15,883 nucleotides of DNA from an uncultured Phycisphaerae bacterium (GTDB taxonomy: Bacteria; Planctomycetota; Phycisphaerae; Phycisphaerales; SM1A02). The stretch's first letter is position 1. Each line of letters begins with the position of its first letter. The notes under the pieces were generated by a model. The model was not told the origin of the DNA and ran no database searches. It was given only the letters and a program-made list of their open reading frames with translations. This document shows positions 1 through 7,022 of the stretch, piece after piece. The position numbers were made by a program, and so were the translations under genes. The DNA is taken from NCBI GenBank assembly GCA_913046275.1, contig CAJWSE010000009.1:1-15883 (forward strand), in the 5' to 3' direction.

Positions 1-2
1 CG

Positions 3-890
3 GGGATTTCTGCTTTGGATAGAGTAAAAACGCTTGAATTGCTTGTTAATCCAGATTCTCGCCCAGACGATTTTGTCCGACCTGGACATATTAATCCGCT
101 TCGAGCAAGAGATGGTGGTGTCCTTGCTCGAACTGGCCAGACTGAAGGTTCAGTGGATTTATGTAAACTCGCTGGCTTGAAACCTTCTGCAGTTATCATC
201 GAAATTGTTAAGGAAGACGGAGAGATGGCTCGTGTGCCTGACCTTGAAAAAATGTGTGATGAACACAATTTAAAAATGTGTTCAGTTGAACAAATTATTG
301 AATATCGCCTTGCGCGAGAAAGTTTAGTGAGTCGAATTGAACCGGTGTGTGGTACACCAATTGAAACACCATATGGTAAGTTTAATCTGATTGCATATCA
401 CAGCGCAGTTGATGCAGTTCCCCACCTTGCACTTACAGTTGGTGGTGTTGGCGAACTCGATCAATACGGTGCCGCGAAGCCATCAGACGAACCGACACTC
501 GTTCGGGTTCATCGTCGTAATTTATTGGGGGATATTTTTGATGCTACGGATCATCCATCTGGTTGTGAACTTCGCGCGTCACTTCGAATGATTGCTAGAG
601 AAGGTCGAGGGGTGCTTGTCTATATGCGGCCAGAACAATATGGCGATGAGTTTATCGATCGATTGCAAAAAATTCAACGCCCAGAGTCAGATGTTAATGT
701 GCCCGATCTTACAATATCTGAAGAGCCCATGAACCGACGTGATTATGGCACAGGCGTGCAGATTATTCGTGACCTTGGTTTAAAAAAACTTAAGCTATTA
801 ACGAATCATCCAAAGCACTTAACAGCTCTTCATGGTTTTGGAATTGATATTGAAGAAGAGGTGCCAATTAATATTGAAGATAATCGTTAA
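3..890 (+). CDS. ribBA: RibBX-like protein: 3,4-dihydroxy-2-butanone 4-phosphate synthase fused to a degenerate GTP cyclohydrolase II domain (5' partial)
   Basis: The reading frame is open to the left edge and begins GISALDRVKT, a conserved internal RibB motif, so the TTG at 15 is not the start and the N-terminal half of RibB lies outside the window. The RibB remainder shows RPGHINPLRA, GGVLARTGQTEGSVDL and DGEMARVPDL. It makes dihydroxybutanone phosphate from ribulose 5-phosphate for riboflavin synthesis. From about base 342 a GTP cyclohydrolase II-like domain follows (LVRVHRRNLLGD, AREGRGVLVYM, RRDYGTGVQIIRDLG, LLTNHPK). By alignment with remembered E. coli RibA, its three zinc cysteines are replaced: Asn at 519-521, and His and Ser within 552-560. 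The QEGRGIG active-site segment reads PEQYGDE (630-650). I infer that the RibA half is catalytically dead, as in the RibBX variants known from Proteobacteria. The gene ends in a 4-nt overlap with the convergent Bax-inhibitor gene. Confidence 0.93.
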   Translation, partial: GISALDRVKTLELLVNPDSRPDDFVRPGHINPLRARDGGVLARTGQTEGSVDLCKLAGLKPSAVIIEIVKEDGEMARVPDLEKMCDEHNLKMCSVEQIIEYRLARESLVSRIEPVCGTPIETPYGKFNLIAYHSAVDAVPHLALTVGGVGELDQYGAAKPSDEPTLVRVHRRNLLGDIFDATDHPSGCELRASLRMIAREGRGVLVYMRPEQYGDEFIDRLQKIQRPESDVNVPDLTISEEPMNRRDYGTGVQIIRDLGLKKLKLLTNHPKHLTALHGFGIDIEEEVPINIEDNR

Positions 891-1711
891 CGTCGATTTC
901 CCAAAATTACTGCAAGGCGAAAACAAAGTTTGACTGCTTCTAGGTAAATCCAGACTAGTGTGACCATCAGAATGAATCCACAAAACCACTCCATTTGTTT
1001 CGGAGCACCAGATCCAATTTTTTGCTCAATCATCCCGAAGTCAATGATGAGCCACAATGAAGCAACACCTAAAATTAATATATTAATTCCCAATCCAATC
1101 CAGGCTGCGTTCCCCCCTTGTAATGCAGACCCTAGTGAAAGAAAAGGCATCGTGGCGCCAAATAGCGACATGATGAATGAGATGAGATACGTTACAAATA
1201 TGCCAATCGTAAGGACACTGATAACACTTACAAACATCTTGGTTGGTTTTAAAATACGAAAATAATATAACGCCAGCATTGAGATTAGAACACTCAATGT
1301 GATGACAAATGCTTGGAGTGCTAACCCGCCTGTTGCGGTGAGTTCCATTTTTGCAAGTATCCCATCAAGAGCATTGGTTAGTACGCCAAGGAACGCACCT
1401 TGCACAATGGCATAAATCCATGCAGTTTGTTTTGCACGAAGCGGATTGCGCATAATCATAAAATAAACAACTAGAGTCGCAATGATGCCCACAATGCCCA
1501 AGGGCCACGCTAAGTTTGGGTAGGTCTGTGTTAGCCAAATGCCACCCATGCCTCCAGCAACAGCGATTGCAGTGAGCATACCTGTTTTATTAACTACTCC
1601 AGAAATCGTTGCCGCCTCAGCATCACGACATGCCTGTACGCCATCCCTCCATGTGCCTTGATTTAGGAGCGCAGGATTAGTTGTTTCTAACATGTTTTTT
1701 CCAAGTTTCAT
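887..1711 (-). CDS. Bax inhibitor-1/YccA family integral membrane protein (BaxI_1 type)
   Basis: This 274-residue protein has a polar N-terminus of about 40 residues (SNPALL-like ETTNPALLNQ, then a TISGVVNKTG segment). About seven hydrophobic helices follow, and the C-terminal signature WIYLEAVKL matches the WLYLE motif of this bacterial subgroup. The family relates to eukaryotic TMBIM proteins and is thought to form a calcium- or proton-sensitive leak channel in the inner membrane; the role here is unknown. The ATG at 1711 is supported by GGAGG ending nine bases upstream. A promoter reading TTGTTT (1770-1765), 17-nt spacer, TAGAAT (1747-1742) lies upstream and reaches into the divergent Nif3 gene. 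The stop codon shares TTAA with the stop of the convergent ribB/ribA fusion. Confidence 0.88.
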   Translation of the reverse strand: MKLGKNMLETTNPALLNQGTWRDGVQACRDAEAATISGVVNKTGMLTAIAVAGGMGGIWLTQTYPNLAWPLGIVGIIATLVVYFMIMRNPLRAKQTAWIYAIVQGAFLGVLTNALDGILAKMELTATGGLALQAFVITLSVLISMLALYYFRILKPTKMFVSVISVLTIGIFVTYLISFIMSLFGATMPFLSLGSALQGGNAAWIGLGINILILGVASLWLIIDFGMIEQKIGSGAPKQMEWFCGFILMVTLVWIYLEAVKLCFRLAVILGNRR

Positions 1712-1740
1712 GGTTCGATACCTCCGTTGTTCGTCTACGG

Positions 1741-1770
1741 TATTCTACCCATATTAAGCCATGAAAACAA
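1741..1770. promoter_or_regulatory. Divergent promoter with overlapping symmetric -10 hexamers (Bax inhibitor / nif3)
   Basis: The 49-nt gap between the divergent starts holds the heptamer TATTCTA (1741-1747), which reads as -10 TATTCT forwards and -10 TAGAAT in reverse. The reverse promoter has a -35 TTGTTT at 1770-1765, exactly 17 nt away. No -35 was found for the forward one. Predicted start points are near 1753 (+), giving a leader of about 8 nt, and 1735 (-), giving a leader of about 24 nt that contains the GGAGG site. This is seen directly as motif matches; activity is inferred. Confidence 0.5.
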
Positions 1771-2885
1771 AAAAACTCATCTCGGCGTTTGAAATTTTTG
1801 CGCCCTCTTATCTTGCCAATGATTGGGATAATGTAGGGCTACTGGTAGGTTCTCCTGACTGGCCAGCAGATCATATTTTATTGACTATTGATCTTACTGA
1901 AGCAGTTATGCAAGAAGCAATTGCAATAAGGGCGGATGCTATAGTTGCCTATCATCCGCCTATCTTCGATGCACTGAAATCCGTTACTACGAACACGTTC
2001 AAGGAGCGTGTTGTACTTGAGGCAATTAAACACAATATTGCAATTTACTCTCCACACACCGCACTCGATGTTGCAAAAGGTGGTGTAAATGATTGGATTG
2101 CAGAAGGCATTGGCAAAGGCGATGTGCGTGCGTTACGTTCATTTGGGAATTTGCCACCAGATGAAGAATGCAAAATTATCACTTTTTGCCCAAAGAATAA
2201 TGTTGAGGAGTTGCGTTTAGCACTATCGAGTGTTGGTTGTGGTCGTATTGGTGATTATGAGCAATGCTCGTTCATGACAACAGGCACAGGAACTTTTATT
2301 GGGGATGCAGGAACACAACCTGCAAGTGGTCAAGCAGGCGAATTGCAAAATTTGATCGAATGCAAATTTGAAATGGTTGTTTCAAAAGATTCGCTTTCTC
2401 TTGCACTGCAAGTATTGCGGCAATTCCATCCTTATGAAGAGCCTGCAATTGAAGTCCATGAACTAGGTGAACGCCCAAAACGTGAAATGGGAGTTGGACG
2501 AAGAATTCATCTTGATCAAACTATGCAAATTGATGAAATTGCTAGGAGATTAAAAAAGCATCTTCAAATTGGCTATGTTCGCGTTGCTCCGGCAGCAGGC
2601 GTGAACGATAGGGCAAATGTTCAAACAGTTGGGCTTTGTGCAGGTGCAGGCGGTTCGGTCTGCACCCTAGCAATTGATGATGGATGCGAAGTTTACATTA
2701 CAGGCGAAATGACTCACCATCAAGTTGTCGCCGCTACATCACGTGGTTGCACTGTAATGCTTACAGGACATACAAACAGTGAACGTGGGTACTTGCCTAA
2801 ATTGAAAAACACATTAACTGGCTTATTGCCTGACGTAACGATTACAGTAAGCGCTTCAGACACGCCGCTTTGGACTTACTTCTAA
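1761..2885 (+). CDS. Nif3-like dinuclear metal centre protein (YbgI/YqfO/NIF3L1 family)
   Basis: The 374 residues match the long Nif3 form, with a PII/CutA-like insertion at roughly 130-245 between the two metal-binding halves (compare B. cereus YqfO at about 373). Visible motifs are NDWDNVGLLVG (20-30), AYHPPIF (63-69), SPHTALDVAKGGVN (97-110), TGEMTHHQ and GHTNSERGYLP. Expected metal ligands are His65, Asp103, His337 and Glu341. The first ligand of the bacterial HHP motif is Tyr64 here, as in eukaryotic NIF3L1 (YHPPIF). The family's biochemical function is unsettled; the database name GTP cyclohydrolase 1 type 2 rests on weak evidence. There is no Shine-Dalgarno sequence before the ATG at 1761, consistent with a very short leader. 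The gene ends one base from the convergent tag gene. Confidence 0.9.
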   Translation: MKTKKLISAFEIFAPSYLANDWDNVGLLVGSPDWPADHILLTIDLTEAVMQEAIAIRADAIVAYHPPIFDALKSVTTNTFKERVVLEAIKHNIAIYSPHTALDVAKGGVNDWIAEGIGKGDVRALRSFGNLPPDEECKIITFCPKNNVEELRLALSSVGCGRIGDYEQCSFMTTGTGTFIGDAGTQPASGQAGELQNLIECKFEMVVSKDSLSLALQVLRQFHPYEEPAIEVHELGERPKREMGVGRRIHLDQTMQIDEIARRLKKHLQIGYVRVAPAAGVNDRANVQTVGLCAGAGGSVCTLAIDDGCEVYITGEMTHHQVVAATSRGCTVMLTGHTNSERGYLPKLKNTLTGLLPDVTITVSASDTPLWTYF

Positions 2886-2886
2886 T

Positions 2887-3450
2887 TTATACACATTTTA
2901 GATATTGTGGGCAGGTGACGATATGATCGTTCACCATTCCAGTCGCTTGCATGAATGCGTAACAAATCGTTGGGCCAACAAATTTAAAACCATGCTCCTT
3001 CAAGTTTTTTGCCATTGCTTTGCTGGTGGACGTTGAATTTGGTAATTGATTTTCTGACTTCCAAGTGTTTACTATAGTTTTATAATTAGTGTGCTTCCAA
3101 AGAAAATCATTAAATGAACCAGTTCCTCCATCCATTATTTTCAACCAAGATTTTGCATTCGCTATCGTCCCATTAATTTTTGCTTCACTTCTGATAATAC
3201 CTTGGTCTCTTAGCAAACGGTTGATTTGTTTTTTACCATAGAGGGCAATTTTTTCCGGATTAAAATTATCAAACGCTTTTTTGAAATTTTCTCTTTTCTT
3301 TAAAACAATAATCCATGAAAGTCCAGCTTGAAATCCTTCTAGGCATAGTTTTGCATATAGCTCTTGATCGTCATGCTCTGGTATGCCCCACTCATTATCA
3401 TGGTATTCAACATATTGTGAATCTTCGCCGCACCAAGTGCATCTTGGCAT
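2887..3450 (-). CDS. tag: DNA-3-methyladenine glycosylase I
   Basis: Base-excision repair enzyme removing 3-methyladenine from alkylated DNA in the cytoplasm. The 187 residues align closely with E. coli Tag: MPRCTWC at the start, YHDNEWGIPEHD, LCLEGFQAGLSWIIVLKKRE, GIIRSEAKI and GFKFVGPTICYAFMQA. The zinc ligands are Cys4, His17, His176 and Cys180, and the active-site Glu38 keeps its E. coli numbering when the ATG at 3450 is used. The GTG at 3453 is an alternative, but GGGGGAA lies about six bases before the ATG and E. coli Tag begins at the equivalent place. The start overlaps the stop of the upstream AsmA-like gene (TGATG), so translation is probably coupled although the functions appear unrelated. 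Confidence 0.96.
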   Translation of the reverse strand: MPRCTWCGEDSQYVEYHDNEWGIPEHDDQELYAKLCLEGFQAGLSWIIVLKKRENFKKAFDNFNPEKIALYGKKQINRLLRDQGIIRSEAKINGTIANAKSWLKIMDGGTGSFNDFLWKHTNYKTIVNTWKSENQLPNSTSTSKAMAKNLKEHGFKFVGPTICYAFMQATGMVNDHIVTCPQYLKCV

Positions 3451-6158
3451 CACTTTCCCCCTAGCAATTCATTTAGAAGATCAAGTGGATTAGGTGCATC
3501 TTTGCTATTACCTTCATCAAGTACAGTCCCAATCGCATCACCAATCGCTGTAATTGCTGCGTTTTGTAACATTTTGTTTAAATCAAAGTTGGGGTCTACT
3601 TTTGTTACAGGATGATCAATAGTTCCAGTCGTGTGTAATGGAACATCGATGTCTGTTCGGAGTCCGCGCAACTCTTTAATACTGTACCCAAGACCCGTAA
3701 GGGGTATTGCAGAGTGTAGATTCAACTCTCTTGTCATTAGATTGATTGTTCCAGAATATGGTATGGAATATTTGTTGGCTAAAGTCAAATGAAATTTTTG
3801 ATAAGAAATAACGCCTTTTCTGATTGTGATTTTAATAGGTTCAAAAAAAGCTGGAATTGTTTCAGAATGTTTTGTATTAAATAATGGCAGCAATTTTAAA
3901 GACAATGATCCGCTATCGAGTTCCACTTCCCCGATCTGCAATTCAATATCTGCATTTAAGGTATTTACTTTACCCCCCAGAGCAACGGACGCATTATTTA
4001 CTCGCATATGAATAGGTTTGTTAACTGTACGAATATCAGAAAGTACAGGGCCAAAATCTTTTAATAAATGTCGGGTAAGATTTGGAGTAAGCTGTAAATC
4101 AACACTAGTCGTTGTTTCGTTCAACGTAAAAAGTCTGTCTTTAGATGAACCTAGATCGGTTTCAAATGCGGCATTAGGCGATGTGCCACCTGCGCGGATA
4201 ATGGAATCCCCTAGTATATTTTTTGCAATTATTTCTATTGCAAGTGGGGTGCCCATCGAATCGATGAGCAAGCCATCGCATTTAAATACTGCATCAAGTA
4301 ATGTTGTGTCTAATCCTGTGGCAGCGATATGGCCGTCAATATCACCGTCCTCTTGTCTGGCGGTTTTTCCAGTAAAGAACATGGATTGATCACCTATGTT
4401 ATAGGTTCCTGTAAATTCTGATTTGCCATTGAAGTCCATTTCACTAATTTGAGCTGTTAACACAGAACTGTTTTGAACAGGAATACCTAAGAGGCTACTT
4501 GCATCAGCAGGCATTAATTTTGTTTTAAGAGTTGTATTAGTAATGGCATTGGTTTTTTGTTTAATACTCACCTGCCCAACTGCATCAGTAGTTGGTGTGG
4601 TGATATTAAACTTTATATCGCCGTACTGCAAATTTGCATTTAAAGAGAATTTGTTTCCTAATAGTTCAACATATTTCTGCTGTTCAGATTTTATAAGTGA
4701 TTGGGCAATGCTGACTGGTGCATCTTTAATATCTACATTAAATATACATTTTTGATGCTCATTTACAATGGAGTTCCAGAGTTCAATAATACTATCCAAT
4801 TGCTTTTTTGTAGTTGTTTGTGCAGATCCAGCAAATGGCGTTTGCGTAGTATTCAATACAGCATGGCCTTCAGTACGAATCACTCGTTCACCAGTCGAAG
4901 CACTAAAATAACTCGAAACATTTTGAATCAGTGTGCCACTTTCAATATGCATAAGTTCACCATCAATTTGCAGAGAACCAATACATTCTGGCGTACCATT
5001 TGGATGTGCGCCTATTGGGATTAATTCTTGAAAACTTAATTTTGCTGTCGCTGATCCTGATATTGTTTTTTTTGTTATAGCTTCAACAAAGTTTTTTTCG
5101 AATTGGGTGGCCAGCTCAATGTTCCTGAACTGTCCAGCATCATTATTTAAACTACCCCTTGCTTGCACGTAATCTGATTCAACAGAAAACTGCATTTTGC
5201 TTTCGGCATCGACGCGCACAAAATGGAAATTTAAAGTTTCCCCAATATCCCTAACCGGATTCACACCATGCTTATTCGAAATAGGCAATAAGATTGAGCT
5301 TGGGACATCAACAAGGTCGATAGTGCCAAAAATTTCTTTGCCAAGTAACCCAAAAGCACTTGATGGTTCTTCAGAGTTAATGATTTGTGTTTTTACTAAT
5401 AAACTTCCTCTAGGCTTATCGTATTGAGCAAAATCGCCAACCAGTACCGCGTTGATAGATTCACTTAGTTTGGGTGATGAAACTTGACCTTGCATTTTAA
5501 TAATCGACCAACCGCCTTGACCACTTATCGTTGGGATAGGCACATGATGCAAATCAACCTCTATGGTTGCCTCGGAGTCCATATTAATAAACCCATCTTT
5601 GGTAAATAGATTTGGAGCCCTTCCTTCCAATCGAACTTCACCATCTTCGTCTGTATCCGCAGACAATGAGAATGCGCATGTGCGACCTGGATCAGAAATA
5701 AATGAGCCATTTACATTTAAATAAGTCAGTGGCTCATCACCTGTAATGGTGATTGTCTTGAGTTTTAGATCGCAATCAATTGCGGGAAAGGCGAAAGGCG
5801 CTGAGCTACCAGCAGTATTTTTATTTTGGATTTCTAATGAAGTTTTTGTTTTTTCATGTTGAATTTTTGCATCACCAGTGATTTCAATCGTGTAAGAATT
5901 TGAGAGCAATAAACCAAATAAACTCATTTTAATACTAACGTTTAAATCAGCAGTACCAAAATCATCTTCAATATGTAGTTCCTCAAGTTTCTGAGGGCCT
6001 AACCATGAAACTTCAACGTTAGATATATGATTTTTTGGTTTGTTTAAAATTTTGTCTCGAATGATATTCGACAAAATTCTTGGTACAAAGAGATACGTAG
6101 CAAAAGCTATTCCGCCAACGCAAACTATGAAAATGGTCTTTTTTTTCATGCTGTGCAC
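3450..6158 (-). CDS. Large AsmA-like envelope protein with N-terminal membrane anchor
   Basis: A protein of 902 residues with a short basic start (KKK) and one hydrophobic segment at about 8-26, suggesting a signal anchor with the bulk of the chain in the periplasm. The rest is low-complexity beta-rich sequence with repeated alternating polar and hydrophobic strands. It ends in the AsmA/TamB-like pattern PYSGTINLMTRELNLHSAIP, then VPLHTTGTIDHPVTKVDPNF and an Ala/Gly/Leu-rich tail. AsmA-like proteins are bridge-type lipid-transfer or outer-membrane homeostasis factors; assignment here rests on architecture and the C-terminal pattern. The GTG at 6158 has GAGAGG six bases upstream. The ATG at 6149 is the alternative and would suit a near-leaderless transcript from the -10-like TATCAT at 6164-6159. 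The gene diverges from ispE across a gap of under 30 nt and is followed by tag. Confidence 0.72.
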   Translation of the reverse strand: MHSMKKKTIFIVCVGGIAFATYLFVPRILSNIIRDKILNKPKNHISNVEVSWLGPQKLEELHIEDDFGTADLNVSIKMSLFGLLLSNSYTIEITGDAKIQHEKTKTSLEIQNKNTAGSSAPFAFPAIDCDLKLKTITITGDEPLTYLNVNGSFISDPGRTCAFSLSADTDEDGEVRLEGRAPNLFTKDGFINMDSEATIEVDLHHVPIPTISGQGGWSIIKMQGQVSSPKLSESINAVLVGDFAQYDKPRGSLLVKTQIINSEEPSSAFGLLGKEIFGTIDLVDVPSSILLPISNKHGVNPVRDIGETLNFHFVRVDAESKMQFSVESDYVQARGSLNNDAGQFRNIELATQFEKNFVEAITKKTISGSATAKLSFQELIPIGAHPNGTPECIGSLQIDGELMHIESGTLIQNVSSYFSASTGERVIRTEGHAVLNTTQTPFAGSAQTTTKKQLDSIIELWNSIVNEHQKCIFNVDIKDAPVSIAQSLIKSEQQKYVELLGNKFSLNANLQYGDIKFNITTPTTDAVGQVSIKQKTNAITNTTLKTKLMPADASSLLGIPVQNSSVLTAQISEMDFNGKSEFTGTYNIGDQSMFFTGKTARQEDGDIDGHIAATGLDTTLLDAVFKCDGLLIDSMGTPLAIEIIAKNILGDSIIRAGGTSPNAAFETDLGSSKDRLFTLNETTTSVDLQLTPNLTRHLLKDFGPVLSDIRTVNKPIHMRVNNASVALGGKVNTLNADIELQIGEVELDSGSLSLKLLPLFNTKHSETIPAFFEPIKITIRKGVISYQKFHLTLANKYSIPYSGTINLMTRELNLHSAIPLTGLGYSIKELRGLRTDIDVPLHTTGTIDHPVTKVDPNFDLNKMLQNAAITAIGDAIGTVLDEGNSKDAPNPLDLLNELLGGK

Positions 6159-6179
6159 ATGATACCTCTCTGGTATCCT
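6159..6179. promoter_or_regulatory. 17-bp inverted repeat with back-to-back -10-like elements between the AsmA-like gene and ispE
   Basis: GATACC (6161-6166), TCTCT, GGTATC (6172-6177) is a perfect inverted repeat filling the divergent gap. Its right arm extends into TATCCT (6174-6179), exactly 7 nt before the ispE ATG at 6187. Its left arm, read on the minus strand, extends into TATCAT (6164-6159), 9 nt before the ATG at 6149. It could be a bidirectional promoter, an operator or both. No good -35 was found on either side. The spacer also supplies the GAGAGG that could serve the GTG at 6158. Confidence 0.4.
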
Positions 6180-6186
6180 TGTGCAG

Positions 6187-7005
6187 ATGGATATAGCTAG
6201 TGTTCAACGAAAAGCGAATGCAAAAGTCAACTTTTCACTTTCTGTTGGGAAGCCTCTTCATAATGGCATGCATCCAATTGAATCCAAAATGTCACAAATT
6301 GAACTTTTTGATGATCTTGAGGTGACCAAACTCGATTTGAATAGTTTATCTAGATATGCCATCCTGTGGCACGAAGATGCCCCAGTACAAACCGAGATAG
6401 ACTGGCCAATTCAGGAGGATCTCGCAGTTAAAGCGCACTTAGCTCTTGAGCATGAGGCGGGTTGTTTATTACCTGTGCAAATGAAACTAACCAAGCGTAT
6501 TCCAGTTGGTGGTGGGATTGGTGGGGGCTCATCAGATGCGGCAGCAATGTTACTTGCAACCTCTGAACTTTTTTCATTAGACTTTGATCTTGAAAAGATT
6601 GCATCTTCTCTTGGTTCGGATGTACCATTTTTCTTACAAGATTCTCCCGCAATTGTTCGCGGAATAGGCAATCAAATTGAACGATTAGATTTGGAATGCA
6701 TTCATTTAGTGTTGATTTTTCCTCCTTATGGATGTTGCACTCGTGATGTCTATGCAGCTTTTGATGTACTTGAGCAAGCAGACTCCGAAAATCTAAACGA
6801 CTTGCATGTTCCAGCTTGTCATATTGAACCGAGATTACACGCGGATATTTTAAGGGTTCAAGATTCTGTGAATATTAAAACCCATTTATCCGGTAGTGGC
6901 TCAACTTGCTTTGTTATCTGCGATAATGCCGAACATGCAACCGAGAGCGCAGAAAAAATTAAAAAAGAGACAGGACTTGTTGTGCGCGCAACGTGCACTT
7001 GCTGA
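6187..7005 (+). CDS. ispE: 4-diphosphocytidyl-2-C-methyl-D-erythritol kinase
   Basis: GHMP kinase that phosphorylates CDP-methylerythritol at the 2-hydroxyl in the MEP isoprenoid pathway, using ATP in the cytoplasm. The start carries RKANAKVNFSLSVG with the substrate Lys and Asn. The ATP-binding glycine loop PVGGGIGGGSSDAAAM begins at residue 106, the catalytic Asp is in LGSDVPFFL, and the third GHMP motif is LSGSGSTCFV. At 272 residues it is close to the usual length of about 285. The ATG at 6187 is chosen: a GTG lies two codons upstream at 6181, but neither has a Shine-Dalgarno sequence and the ATG sits 7 nt after TATCCT, so the transcript may be leaderless. It is first in a plus-strand unit with the M3 peptidase 17 nt downstream. 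Confidence 0.95.
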   Translation: MDIASVQRKANAKVNFSLSVGKPLHNGMHPIESKMSQIELFDDLEVTKLDLNSLSRYAILWHEDAPVQTEIDWPIQEDLAVKAHLALEHEAGCLLPVQMKLTKRIPVGGGIGGGSSDAAAMLLATSELFSLDFDLEKIASSLGSDVPFFLQDSPAIVRGIGNQIERLDLECIHLVLIFPPYGCCTRDVYAAFDVLEQADSENLNDLHVPACHIEPRLHADILRVQDSVNIKTHLSGSGSTCFVICDNAEHATESAEKIKKETGLVVRATCTC

Positions 7006-7022
7006 AAAGAAATGGAGAAAAT

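Noticed and set aside
2465..2485. ACGTGAAA-like half of a parS site
   Set aside because: Only part of the consensus is present and it lies in a coding region far from parB; no full 16-bp parS was seen.
4018..4389. Plus-strand open frame of 123 residues inside the AsmA-like gene
   Set aside because: It lies entirely antisense to a long, better supported gene and the protein shows no recognisable motif or start signal.
6221..6234. AAAAGTCAACTTTT near-palindrome early in ispE
   Set aside because: It is explained by the conserved Ala-Lys-Val-Asn-Phe codons of the GHMP kinase motif, so it is probably a chance palindrome.
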